Origin: an uncultured Bacteroidota bacterium
GTDB taxonomy: Bacteria; Bacteroidota; Bacteroidia; Flavobacteriales; Flavobacteriaceae
Assembly (NCBI GenBank): GCA_902598305.1
Contig: CACKBL010000005.1
Span: 85,883-149,882, forward strand
DNA length: 64,000 nucleotides
Direction of reading: 5' to 3'
Every line of letters starts with the position of its first letter. Within the stretch, counting starts at the first letter, position 1. Below the pieces are notes generated by a model, which saw only the letters and a program-made list of their open reading frames with translations, was not told the DNA's origin and made no database searches. The translations under genes were made by a program, and so were the position numbers. Below are positions 8,134 to 16,856 of this stretch, piece by piece.

Positions 8134-9432
8134 TTAAGCAACAGCAGCTTTGAAGGTTTCTAAACATCTATTTCGAGCAAACTTATGATCAATAATTTCT
8201 TTAGGGTATAAGCTACTTTGAAATTCGGGAACCCATTTTTTAATGTATTTAAAATCTTTATCGAATTTTTTAATTTGCTCTTTTGGATTAAAAATCCTAA
8301 AATATGGAGAAGCATCTACACCACATCCTGCCACCCATTGCCAATTACCTACATTACTAGACATTTCATAGTCTAACAATTTTTTTGCAAAATACTTTTC
8401 TCCCCATCTCCAATCAATTAATAGATGCTTACAAAGAAAACTTCCAACTAGCATTCTTACCCTATTATGCATAAATCCTGTTTGATTTAATTCTCTCATG
8501 CCGGCATCGATTAAAGGATAGCCTGTATTTCCCTCACACCATTTTTTAAATTCTTCATAATTATTAAGCCAATTTATATTATCGTATTTAGGTTTAAAGG
8601 ATTTTTCTTGAGTGTATGGAAAATGCCATAGTATTTGCATAAAAAACTCCCTCCAAATCAATTCTTTTAAATATGTATTGTTTGAGTATTTAAGTGCTTT
8701 CTCCACTAGTTTTCTAATACTTACAAATCCAAATCTCAAGTGAGCACCAATTCTAGAGGTACTATTTAAGTAAGGAAAGTTTCTGGTTTCTTCGTATTTT
8801 TCAATTGTTTTGGAATCAATATTAAATAATGGAATATCAAATTCTTTTTCATCAAAACCAATTTCTTTTAATGTAAGGTAGGGTAATTCTAGACTAGCTA
8901 AAGAAGTTAATTTAGTTTCAGATTTACAACTTTCAAACCCCGTTGCGTTTAATTTTTCAATCCATTTTCTAGAATAAGGTGTATATACTTTATATGGATT
9001 ACCATCATCCTTGACCACTTCATCTTTTTCAAAAATAACTTGATCTTTGAAAGATTTATAAGTAACGTTTCTTTTTTCTAAAAATGATTTTATTGATTTA
9101 TCTCTTTCTATAGCATATGGCTCGTAATCACGATTTGCAAAAACAGTTTTGATTTTATATTTTCTTAAAAGTGATTCAAAAACGGCCTTAGGATTTCCAA
9201 GATACATTCCAACATTACACCTGTTCCCCAACATGGCATCGTTTAATTTAACTAAGGCCGCATGAATCATTTTTATTCTTAAATCGTTTTTTTCGAGTTT
9301 ATTGATTATCTCAGTGTCAAAAATAAAGATTGGAATTACCTTTAAACCTGATGAAAGAGCACCATTTAAACCTAGATTATCATCTAATCTTAAATCTCTT
9401 CTAAACCAAAAAACTGAAAAATTTTCTTCCAT
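8134..9432 (-). CDS. phr: Deoxyribodipyrimidine photolyase (class I CPD type)
   Basis: This 432-residue flavoprotein uses blue light and reduced FAD to split cyclobutane pyrimidine dimers. The N-terminal antenna domain begins VFWFRRDLRLDDNLGL. The C-terminal FAD domain carries YLKELIWREFFMQI, TGYPLIDAGMRELNQTGFMHNR, WRWGEKYFAKKLLDYE and NWQWVAGCGVDASPYFRIFNP, the class I signatures, with the Trp electron-transfer positions apparently intact. The antenna cofactor cannot be read off. The gene starts one base after the SDR stop codon and is followed immediately by the DUF2256 gene, so it sits in the middle of the light operon. Confidence 0.92.
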   Translation of the reverse strand: MEENFSVFWFRRDLRLDDNLGLNGALSSGLKVIPIFIFDTEIINKLEKNDLRIKMIHAALVKLNDAMLGNRCNVGMYLGNPKAVFESLLRKYKIKTVFANRDYEPYAIERDKSIKSFLEKRNVTYKSFKDQVIFEKDEVVKDDGNPYKVYTPYSRKWIEKLNATGFESCKSETKLTSLASLELPYLTLKEIGFDEKEFDIPLFNIDSKTIEKYEETRNFPYLNSTSRIGAHLRFGFVSIRKLVEKALKYSNNTYLKELIWREFFMQILWHFPYTQEKSFKPKYDNINWLNNYEEFKKWCEGNTGYPLIDAGMRELNQTGFMHNRVRMLVGSFLCKHLLIDWRWGEKYFAKKLLDYEMSSNVGNWQWVAGCGVDASPYFRIFNPKEQIKKFDKDFKYIKKWVPEFQSSLYPKEIIDHKFARNRCLETFKAAVA

Positions 9433-10128
9433 TTAATTAACTTTAACACTACTTATACCACCGTCAATGTTAATAATTTGACCAGTAATCCACTTTGATT
9501 TTTCATCAAGTAAATATTGAGTAAGCTGAGCAATTTCTTTTGCAGTACCAATCTTATTCAAAGGGTGTCTAGCTGCAGCTTTTTCAATTTTATCTTCAGT
9601 GTTTAAAAACTTATTTGCAAGGGGTGTATCAACTATTGATGGCGCTATGCAATTGACTCTGATTTTTGGAGCGAATTCAGCTGCCAGTGACTTTGTTAAT
9701 CCTTCTAGTGCAGATTTTGACGAAGATACCGAAGAATGGAAAGGCATTCCTGTTTTAACAGCAACAGTACTATAAAAGATTATACTTGAGGAAGGACTTT
9801 GCTGAAGTCTATTTAAAATTATTTGCAATGTTTTTATAGCGCCTATAAGATTTAATTCTAAGTCGCTTCTAAAAGTTTCAAGTTTCAAACTTCTAAAAGG
9901 TCTCAGGTTAATTGTACCTGGGCAATAAACGAAACCATCAATTTGGTTAGGTAACAATCCAGGGTCAAGATCGTCTTCAAGAACATCGTATTTTATGTGT
10001 CTAATATTCTCATTAGATTCATTTAATTCATTTCTCGAGGTTGAAAAAACAATGTTTTCTTTTGACAACAGTTCCGAAATTTCTTTTCCAATTCCTGAAG
10101 AACCTCCAATAATTAAATAATTTTTCAT
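9433..10128 (-). CDS. SDR-family protein lacking the catalytic Tyr
   Basis: The 231-residue protein has the short-chain dehydrogenase Rossmann fold: GGSSGIG cofactor loop at residues 8-14, a CPG strand end near 69-71, an NLIG segment at 93-96, and a C-terminal ITGQIINIDGG. The YxxxK active-site motif is disrupted: Lys138 is present but the Tyr position is Val134, within HSSVSSSKSA, confirmed from the codon GTA. A classical hydride-transfer mechanism therefore looks unlikely, and the protein may be a nucleotide-binding or structural member. I recall similar Tyr-less SDRs in other photolyase clusters. It overlaps the SRPBCC gene by four bases and abuts the photolyase gene. Confidence 0.85.
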   Translation of the reverse strand: MKNYLIIGGSSGIGKEISELLSKENIVFSTSRNELNESNENIRHIKYDVLEDDLDPGLLPNQIDGFVYCPGTINLRPFRSLKLETFRSDLELNLIGAIKTLQIILNRLQQSPSSSIIFYSTVAVKTGMPFHSSVSSSKSALEGLTKSLAAEFAPKIRVNCIAPSIVDTPLANKFLNTEDKIEKAAARHPLNKIGTAKEIAQLTQYLLDEKSKWITGQIINIDGGISSVKVN

Positions 10129-10589
10129 TTATTTATATTTCCAAATTTATTTTCGAGTACCTTATATCTGTAATCAAAAATTTGATTTAATTTTTTTTTA
10201 ATAAAAAGAGGATGAGCCATTCTGCCGAGTATACCAAAAGGCAGCCTGTAATCTACAATATCGATCATTTCAACTCCGTCTTTAATTTTGTTAAAAAAAT
10301 GTTTGTGATGCCAAAGCTTATAAGGTCCATATCTTTGTTCGTCAACGAAATATGTTTCTTTTTCAACATGGGTGATTTCAGTCACCCATCTTAAAGGTAT
10401 CCCAAAGAGAGGTTTGACAATGTATTTTATAATTTGACCAGGAAACATATCTTTATCTGCACCTTCTAAAATTTTAAAACCCATGTAGATTGGTGTTATT
10501 TCTTTTAAATTAGAGGGATTAGAAAAGAAATTCCAAGCTTCTTTAATGCTAATGGGTAAATGTTGAATCCTTTTAAGTCTATATACCAT
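10125..10589 (-). CDS. SRPBCC (Bet v1-like) ligand-binding protein
   Basis: This protein of 154 residues starts at the ATG encoding MVYRLKRIQHLPISIKEAW, a typical SRPBCC opening; an upstream TTG in frame would fall inside the promoter element and is rejected. The helix-grip fold binds hydrophobic ligands such as lipids or carotenoid-like compounds in a deep cavity. FFSNPSNLKEITP and the DIVDYRLPFGILG segment fit the family. It is the first gene of the seven-gene light operon and overlaps the SDR by four bases. The ligand is unknown; a chromophore or its precursor would suit the context, but that is inference. Confidence 0.82.
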   Translation of the reverse strand: MVYRLKRIQHLPISIKEAWNFFSNPSNLKEITPIYMGFKILEGADKDMFPGQIIKYIVKPLFGIPLRWVTEITHVEKETYFVDEQRYGPYKLWHHKHFFNKIKDGVEMIDIVDYRLPFGILGRMAHPLFIKKKLNQIFDYRYKVLENKFGNINK

Positions 10590-10594
10590 GGAGA

Positions 10595-10603
10595 GCAAAA
10601 ATA
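10595..10603 (-). promoter_or_regulatory. -7 promoter element of the light operon
   Basis: On the minus strand TATTTTTGC fits the Bacteroidota -7 consensus TAnnTTTGC. It ends only five bases before the ATG of the SRPBCC gene, so transcription would begin at or next to the start codon and the mRNA would be leaderless or nearly so. No strong -33 TTG was identified upstream. Confidence 0.5.
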
Positions 10604-10694
10604 TAAAATGTTTAATAAATTCAAAAAAAAGTTAAACAAAAGAAGAAAATGATTTTTCTAAAATTGATTAACTTTAACACTAAAACTTTAAAAT

Positions 10695-11525
10695 ATGAAT
10701 CTAAGATCTTTCTCATTTGCTTTTTTAATTTATTCAGTTGTCTTTTCTCAAGTACAGACTCCTGCACTCAGTCCTAAATCAGAATTAACCCAAATAGTTG
10801 GCTTTACTGAGGTGAAAATTGAATTTTCTAGACCATCAATGCGTGGTAGAAAAATCATGGGAAATTTGGTCAATTATGGAGATATCTGGCGAACAGGAGC
10901 TAATAGTAACACAAAAATCACAATTAATGATAATCTTATGTTTGGTGAAAATATTCTTCCTGCTGGCACTTATTCCATTTTGACTAGACCTGGAAAAAAA
11001 ATGTGGGAAGTGTTCTTTTATACTGAAGACTGGTCCTTACCAAAAGCTTGGGATCCTGAAAAAATCGCTCTTAAATTAGATATACCAGTAAAAAACGCTA
11101 ATCAGATCGAAACATTTTCAATTTGGATAGGTGATATTTCAACTGATTCAGCTTCACTAAACTTAGCATGGGAAAATTCTAGAATTGAAATGCCTTTTAC
11201 CGTATCTACTGATGAAAAAACCATGGCATCTATAAAAGAAACTATGAAAGGTAATCCTGGACACAGAGACTATTATAGTGCCGCCTCATATTATTTAACT
11301 ACAGGTAGAGACTTAAAGAAAGCTGAAAAGTGGATAATAAAGGCTGTGAAGGAAAAAGAATACTACTTTTACTATAGAACTAAAGCTGAAATTCACGCAG
11401 GGTTAGAGAAGTTTAAGTCGGCTATAGAAGCAGCAAATAAATCTATCAAACTTGCAGAAAAAAGAGGTACAAAAAACTTAATTAGTTTAAATAAAAAATC
11501 TATTGAAGAGTGGAGTAGAAGGTAA
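10695..11525 (+). CDS. DUF2911 secreted protein
   Basis: The 276-residue protein has an N-terminal signal peptide (cleavage expected near VFSQ) and the DUF2911 domain, recognised from IEFSRPSMRGRKIMG, YGDIWRTGANSNTKI and the beta-rich LPAGTYSILTRPGKKMWEVFFY stretch. The region after about residue 190 is helical and resembles one or two TPR-like hairpins (DYYSAASYYLTTGRDLKKAEKWI). It is expected in the periplasm. The domain is common in Bacteroidota and has no assigned function. It diverges from the light operon and converges on the sodium symporter gene. Confidence 0.85.
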   Translation: MNLRSFSFAFLIYSVVFSQVQTPALSPKSELTQIVGFTEVKIEFSRPSMRGRKIMGNLVNYGDIWRTGANSNTKITINDNLMFGENILPAGTYSILTRPGKKMWEVFFYTEDWSLPKAWDPEKIALKLDIPVKNANQIETFSIWIGDISTDSASLNLAWENSRIEMPFTVSTDEKTMASIKETMKGNPGHRDYYSAASYYLTTGRDLKKAEKWIIKAVKEKEYYFYYRTKAEIHAGLEKFKSAIEAANKSIKLAEKRGTKNLISLNKKSIEEWSRR

Positions 11526-11535
11526 TTTATTTATT

Positions 11536-13185
11536 TTACTCTTTGGTTAATTTTTGAAGGATATAAGCTAACAGAATAGTTAAAAATGATCCTATAAAAT
11601 TTAACCACAAATAGCCTATAACATCTAAATAAAAAATGATAAAGATTAATATTTGAGTTGATAAGGCAGAATTAAAAATGTTTTTTGCTTGTATTTTTTT
11701 AAAGAATAATCCTACTAAAAATATTCCCAATATTGTTCCATAAAATATTGAACCTATGATGTTCACTAATTGAATTAAATTTTCCGCCAATGTTGCTGTT
11801 AAGGCAAATATAATTGCAATGAGACCCCATATGAAAGTCATAAATTTTGACATCTGCAAATCACTGTAATTACTTTTTACTTTGAAATTATTTCTGTAGA
11901 TATCTAAATAAGAGCAGGCCGCTAGAGCGTTAAGCTCTGAAGCAGTAGAACTCATAGCCGCACACAATATAACTGAAATAAGAAGACCTATTATTCCACT
12001 CGGAAGGTTATTTACTATAAAATTTATAAATACATAATCTTTGTCATTGACCTCCAATGATGGAGAAACTTTTGAAATAAGGCTTTTTGCGTCATTCCTA
12101 ATTAAAGATTCTGATTCTTGCAATTTTTTTATTTCTTGAATCCCATTTGATTTAGAAAATGTTTTCATCAAAAAAAATTTCTCTTCTTGAATTTCTTTGT
12201 GTTTTTGTTCAAGAATTTCAAATTCAGTATTAAATTTTGAATTTCTAACCTTTTCTAAAGCGGCTGTATTAAAATTGATGGGTGAAATATTAAATTGATA
12301 AAAAACAAATACAGAAACGCCTATAAACAATATAAAAAATTGCATAGGAACCTTTAAAATTGCATTAAAAAAAAGTCCTTTTTGACTCTCCTTTAAACTC
12401 TTTCCTGATATATATCTTTGGACTTGGCTTTGGTCGGTTCCAAAGTAAGATAATGCTAAAAATAGACCACCAGTTATCCCACTCCAAAATGTGTATCTAC
12501 TTTTAAAATCCAAATCGAAATTAAGAATGTCAAGCTTCCCGTTAGCCCCAGCAATTTCTAATACTTCGTTAAAACTAAATTCTTTTGGTATCCCTTTAAA
12601 GATATAATAGATGGTAATAAATAGACCGATAAAAATTACAAACATTTGTTGTTTTTGAGTCACGTTTACAGCTTTGGTACCACCAATAAGGGTGTAAAAT
12701 GTAACCAAAGATCCAATTATAATAATTAGTAGATACAAGGGCCACTTTAGAATTAAACTCATAATTATTGCAGGGGCATAAATAGTTATCCCAGCAGCAA
12801 GTCCTCTTTGTATTAAAAAAAGTAAGGAAGCTAGGGTTCTAGTTTTTTTATTAAACCTCTTTTCTAAAAACTCATAGGCTGTGTAAACTTTTAATTTGTG
12901 ATATATAGGAAGAAAAAACATCGATATTATTATTACCGCAAAGGGTAGTCCAAAGTAAAATTGAATAAATCCCATTCCATCGCTATAAGCTTGTCCTGGT
13001 GTAGATAAAAATGTTATTGCACTTGCCTGTGTGGCCATTACGGATATGCCTATAGTCCACCATCTACTCTTATTATTTCCTTTGAAGTATTCTTGAAGAT
13101 CTTTGTTTTTGATATTTTTCCATATTCCATACAAAACAATGAAACCAACAGAAAAAACTAAAACAACCCAATCTAAAATCTCCAT
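11536..13185 (-). CDS. Sodium:solute symporter (SSS family)
   Basis: This 549-residue membrane protein has about 13 predicted transmembrane segments and the SSS core, including GIWKN at the first loop, the unwound helix with ATQASAITFLSTPGQAYSDG, and GGTKAVNVTQKQQ. A hydrophilic, charged and heptad-like insertion at about residues 310-375 is long for the family and could form a coiled coil. The substrate cannot be predicted. The gene starts in a TAATG overlap with a 31-residue membrane peptide gene, itself coupled to the PIG-L gene, so transporter, peptide and deacetylase are one operon and probably serve uptake and deacetylation of the same sugar derivative. Confidence 0.88.
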   Translation of the reverse strand: MEILDWVVLVFSVGFIVLYGIWKNIKNKDLQEYFKGNNKSRWWTIGISVMATQASAITFLSTPGQAYSDGMGFIQFYFGLPFAVIIISMFFLPIYHKLKVYTAYEFLEKRFNKKTRTLASLLFLIQRGLAAGITIYAPAIIMSLILKWPLYLLIIIIGSLVTFYTLIGGTKAVNVTQKQQMFVIFIGLFITIYYIFKGIPKEFSFNEVLEIAGANGKLDILNFDLDFKSRYTFWSGITGGLFLALSYFGTDQSQVQRYISGKSLKESQKGLFFNAILKVPMQFFILFIGVSVFVFYQFNISPINFNTAALEKVRNSKFNTEFEILEQKHKEIQEEKFFLMKTFSKSNGIQEIKKLQESESLIRNDAKSLISKVSPSLEVNDKDYVFINFIVNNLPSGIIGLLISVILCAAMSSTASELNALAACSYLDIYRNNFKVKSNYSDLQMSKFMTFIWGLIAIIFALTATLAENLIQLVNIIGSIFYGTILGIFLVGLFFKKIQAKNIFNSALSTQILIFIIFYLDVIGYLWLNFIGSFLTILLAYILQKLTKE

Positions 13186-13280
13186 TAATTAAATTTTTTC
13201 ATGATTATAAAAAAAACTATCCAATAACTAACATTGATAATAACAATGAACAAATATTCTTTTTTATCAAAAATTTTCAT
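13185..13280 (-). CDS. 31-residue membrane micropeptide
   Basis: A short open frame between the PIG-L and symporter genes encodes 31 residues: a charged N-terminus (MKIFDKKEY), one hydrophobic helix of about 20 residues containing NVSYW, and a KKFN tail. Both ends are TAATG overlaps: its ATG shares a base with the PIG-L stop and its own stop shares a base with the symporter ATG. That arrangement strongly implies translation. It resembles, in position only, the small partner subunits of SSS transporters, such as YjcH with ActP, but is much shorter. No family is recognised. Confidence 0.7.
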   Translation of the reverse strand: MKIFDKKEYLFIVIINVSYWIVFFIIMKKFN

Positions 13281-15733
13281 TATTCGAGTGAAATCAAATT
13301 AATTAGTAAACGATAAGCCCCTGTAACTCCCGATGGTATTTGCCTAAAAAAACTTAAGCCAGTGTAAATTATTTTCCCTTTTCCATAATTTCCAATTAAA
13401 AGAGAACCTAGTTTTTCATTTTCATTTTTATCGTTCATGGATAACATAGGGATAAAGTTTTTATCCCATTTGTTCGGAAAGTATAGCCCCCTTTCTTGAA
13501 CCCAATTCTCAAAATCTTCAGAAGTAATTTTATGAGGAAAATTTAAAGCCCTATGAAGAGGATTCAGTATTTTAACGGTAGAATCTTCCTCAGTAACTCT
13601 GTCCCTTGATAAATTTAAGTAAAAGGGTGTCAGTTTTTTTGTTAATAAATTTCTAGTAGTATTATATTGAATCAATAAATTACCCCCTCTTTTAGCATAC
13701 TCAAAGAGAAGCTCATTATTAGAACTTAACTCATCATGAACATTGTAAGCACGAATACCTATTATAATCGTGTCAAACCTCTCTAAATCAACATTTTCAA
13801 TTTCGTTGATATCAATTAACTCTATATTTACTCCTATCGATTTCAAATTTTCATAAACTAAATCTCCCGCACCCATTATATATCCCACTTTTTTTCTTGG
13901 AAGTACTAAATCCAGTTTTTTTATTTTTGGATAAAATGGCTTTACAATGTATTGCTTGGGGATATGATTATAATCAATGTTAAAAATTGATAAACTCTCA
14001 TCAGCAAGTATTTTATCATCAGAAACAACTGATACATACAAAATTCCATCTTTAGAATTATCAGTGGGTCTGATTTGAAACTCAATATTTTTAGTCTTTC
14101 CCTTCTCAGTTAAGTATAAGTCAACATGGTTTTTATCTATTTCCCAACCAGCAGGAGAGTTTAATTTTATTTTTCCTTTAAATCCATTTGAAAGATTTTT
14201 TACCTCAATTATTATTTTTTCCTTTTCTGTATCTGTGAATAAATATTTATTTTTTTTAAAATTTACTGCAATTTTTGGAACCACGTAAAAAGGATTGATA
14301 ACCTCACCTTTTATAGGATTATTGAATCTTTGTGTCACTTCGACTTTATAGTCCAGAAATGTATCAAAAATCCTCAATTCTATTGGAAGTGAAACTTTTT
14401 CTGATATGGGTTGGTTTGTATATTTTTTATCTATTATAAACCTTCCGTTTTTTTTACCTTTAATTAACCAATATGGTGTATTAAATTCATTTGGCAATTT
14501 GAACTTAATATTGTCTTGATAGAGTTCATATGGGCTTATTAAAGAGCTTTTTAATTGATTGTTAATTTTAGTAATATTTATTGGGTAGCTACTGTTATTT
14601 AGAATTTTAAAATCTAAATTGATTTCTTCATCTTTATTTCCATAATCGAAATCCGTATTTGTAATCATTTTAATACCCAAACAGAGCTTTATTATTTCTT
14701 TAACTTCTTTTAATTTCCTTATTTTCCAAACAGAATTTTCAAGTCTCTTAATTTCATTGAAAACTTCTAAAAGATTTTTAACTGATTTTTCAGGTTTTTC
14801 GAAATCAAACTTTGCAATTATTTGGTCAATTAAGATTTTTATTCTTTTTCCACCCTCTAGTCGGTTCCATGTAGTGTCTATACCTTCGAAAATACGATTA
14901 GAATTATTTTTAAGTCCACCAATTAATTCCAAAAATTCTGATTCTTTTTCTAAGCTTGGAGATCTTCCAAAACCTTGAGATTTATGTTGTGATCTGCTAA
15001 GTGCAGAAATTTCACTATTCGTTCTACCAGTTAAAAAATTGTATTTGGTTATATCAATTTTTATAAAATTATCCTTGTTAATTGAGTTAAACTTTTCTCT
15101 ACTACCATATCTCCACCATGAAATATTTACATATTGTCTAAAAGGTTTCCACAATTGTAAAGAATCCAACTGAGATGAATAAAAATTTGGATTATCACTT
15201 ATAATAAAAGCTTCTTTACTTAAAATCGCGGAAGATGTGTGATGGCCATGTGTTTGTCCGTCTCTTCTATGGTCAAATCTATTAATGATTATGTCTGGTT
15301 TAATTTCTCTAATTAATCTTACTACTTCTTCTAGAATGATATTCTTTGGCCATATTTTTAATGTCTCTTCGGAGTTTTTGGAGAATCCAAAATCTATAGC
15401 TGAGGTAAAATATTGGCTACCACCGTCTATTGCTCTTGCTTGTAAAAGCTCACTTGTTCTAATAACTCCTAATAAATCATTTAATTCTGTACCAATTAAA
15501 TTCTGTCCGCCGTCTCCTCTTGTTAATGATAGATAGGATGTGTGAGCATGCAATTCATTTGAAAGATATGAAATTAGAGACGTGTTTTCATCATCTGGAT
15601 GTGCAGCTACATACAAAACTGAACCTAAAAAGTTTAATTTTTTAAGTTTTAAATAAATTTCATTGCTTGATTGAGAATAAAATTTAGAGATACAAAATAG
15701 TACAAATAGTATAAAATATTTAGGCTTATTCAT
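13280..15733 (-). CDS. PIG-L family deacetylase, secreted, multidomain
   Basis: The 817-residue protein has an N-terminal signal peptide (about 20 residues) and a PIG-L/LmbE domain at about residues 35-280. The zinc motif AHPDDE lies at 44-49, and the second His cluster is in HRRDGQTHGHHTS. Such enzymes remove N-acetyl groups from GlcNAc-containing substrates. The middle (about 380-600) is beta-rich and probably carries Ig-like domains; the C-terminal 200 residues resemble a class I glutamine amidotransferase or ThuA-like fold (GYIMGAGDLVYENLKSIGV, GIRAYNVHDELSSNN). It is the first gene of the operon with the micropeptide and symporter. Confidence 0.85.
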   Translation of the reverse strand: MNKPKYFILFVLFCISKFYSQSSNEIYLKLKKLNFLGSVLYVAAHPDDENTSLISYLSNELHAHTSYLSLTRGDGGQNLIGTELNDLLGVIRTSELLQARAIDGGSQYFTSAIDFGFSKNSEETLKIWPKNIILEEVVRLIREIKPDIIINRFDHRRDGQTHGHHTSSAILSKEAFIISDNPNFYSSQLDSLQLWKPFRQYVNISWWRYGSREKFNSINKDNFIKIDITKYNFLTGRTNSEISALSRSQHKSQGFGRSPSLEKESEFLELIGGLKNNSNRIFEGIDTTWNRLEGGKRIKILIDQIIAKFDFEKPEKSVKNLLEVFNEIKRLENSVWKIRKLKEVKEIIKLCLGIKMITNTDFDYGNKDEEINLDFKILNNSSYPINITKINNQLKSSLISPYELYQDNIKFKLPNEFNTPYWLIKGKKNGRFIIDKKYTNQPISEKVSLPIELRIFDTFLDYKVEVTQRFNNPIKGEVINPFYVVPKIAVNFKKNKYLFTDTEKEKIIIEVKNLSNGFKGKIKLNSPAGWEIDKNHVDLYLTEKGKTKNIEFQIRPTDNSKDGILYVSVVSDDKILADESLSIFNIDYNHIPKQYIVKPFYPKIKKLDLVLPRKKVGYIMGAGDLVYENLKSIGVNIELIDINEIENVDLERFDTIIIGIRAYNVHDELSSNNELLFEYAKRGGNLLIQYNTTRNLLTKKLTPFYLNLSRDRVTEEDSTVKILNPLHRALNFPHKITSEDFENWVQERGLYFPNKWDKNFIPMLSMNDKNENEKLGSLLIGNYGKGKIIYTGLSFFRQIPSGVTGAYRLLINLISLE

Positions 15734-15777
15734 ATGTTATAAATTTAGTCTTTAATCCCATAATTTATTGCTTATAT

Positions 15778-16359
15778 CTACAATTTTTGAAGGACATCTA
15801 TAACTTGACTAACTGGAAGTCCAATGACATTTGTATAGCTTCCTTCGATTCTTTTTACACCTATAATTCCTATCCAATCTTGTATTCCGTAAGCTCCTGC
15901 TTTGTCTAAAAAGACAAATTTTTTTAAATAATAATTAATCTCACTATTTGATATTTTTTTAAAAAAAACAAATGTTGATTCAGAAATTATTGTTTTTTTT
16001 TCTTTTTCTCTAAAACAAACAGAAGTAATTACCTCATGTTTCTTATTAGAAAGTTTCTCTAAAAATTTTTTAGCTTCCATTAGATCTTTTGGTTTTCCGA
16101 GGTGTTCATTTTGGGCCCAAACTATTGTATCAGCAGTAATTATAATCTCATCATCTTTTACTTCCTTAAATTCTAGAGCTTTTTTTTCAACTATATACTC
16201 TGTTATTTCACTCCCCTTTAGCTTGACAGGATAATCTTCATTTATAGGAAAAGCTCTAATTTTGAATTTTACACCAGCATCTTCGAGCAATTGTTTTCTT
16301 CTAGGAGAGTTAGAACCTAAAATAATTTTTTTGCCTTTATTAAGTTCTATGTAAGCCAT
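15778..16359 (-). CDS. maf: Maf-like nucleoside triphosphate pyrophosphatase
   Basis: Maf proteins hydrolyse non-canonical or excess nucleoside triphosphates, typically dTTP and UTP for the YhdE type, to monophosphates. The 193-residue product shows GSNSPRRKQLLEDAG at the N-terminus and TADTIVW and GKPKDLMEAKKFLEKLS in the middle. I chose the ATG encoding MAYIELNKGKKIILGS: the longer frame adds 15 residues with no family similarity. With this start it overlaps kdsC by 13 bases. It closes a three-gene run (DUF2520-kdsC-maf). Confidence 0.92.
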   Translation of the reverse strand: MAYIELNKGKKIILGSNSPRRKQLLEDAGVKFKIRAFPINEDYPVKLKGSEITEYIVEKKALEFKEVKDDEIIITADTIVWAQNEHLGKPKDLMEAKKFLEKLSNKKHEVITSVCFREKEKKTIISESTFVFFKKISNSEINYYLKKFVFLDKAGAYGIQDWIGIIGVKRIEGSYTNVIGLPVSQVIDVLQKL

Positions 16360-16856
16360 TTGTTTTGAACCCTTAGGGTTTGTTCTATAATATCTCTTAC
16401 GCACCCCTGTCCACCATTTTTTTTTGATACGTAGATAGAAATCTGTTTCACATCTGGAACAGCATCATTAGGACAACAAGGGACTCCAATTTTTTTCATT
16501 ACAGGGATATCAGGTATATCGTCTCCCATATACACTATTTCATTTTTATTGAGGTTGTATTTTTTTATTAGCTTCTCATAGGTATTGTTTTTTTTATGCT
16601 CTCCTAAAAAAATCTCGTCAATCCCTAAGTCTTTTAGTCTTTCCTTGACCCCTTTGTTTGTCCCACCTGAAATAATAAAAATTTTAAAGCCTTTATCTAG
16701 AGCGTATTTTATGACAAAACCATCCTTTGTGTTCATTTCTCTTAACATTTTACCTTTCGAGGTGACCAATATTTTTCCATTTGTTAGAACACCATCCACA
16801 TCTAGAATGAAGGTTGTGATTTTTTTAAGTAATTCTTTGTAATTTTTATTTTCCAT
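16347..16856 (-). CDS. kdsC: 3-deoxy-D-manno-octulosonate 8-phosphate phosphatase
   Basis: KdsC is a cytoplasmic HAD phosphatase that releases KDO from KDO 8-phosphate in lipopolysaccharide core synthesis. The 169-residue length, the DxDG nucleophile motif FILDVDGVLTNG (Asp19, Asp21), the IISGG motif and the GDDIPDIPVM metal motif are all as expected for this cap-less tetrameric subfamily. It overlaps the upstream DUF2520 gene by 11 bases and the downstream maf gene by 13. The assignment is preferred over other C0-type HAD phosphatases because of the DGVLTNG and NDAVPDVK patterns. Confidence 0.92.
   Translation of the reverse strand: MENKNYKELLKKITTFILDVDGVLTNGKILVTSKGKMLREMNTKDGFVIKYALDKGFKIFIISGGTNKGVKERLKDLGIDEIFLGEHKKNNTYEKLIKKYNLNKNEIVYMGDDIPDIPVMKKIGVPCCPNDAVPDVKQISIYVSKKNGGQGCVRDIIEQTLRVQNKWLT

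Noticed and set aside
13185..13280. The 31-codon frame as a remnant of a longer broken gene
   Set aside because: It has clean start and stop overlaps on both sides and no similarity to its neighbours' ends, so a small intact gene is the simpler reading.
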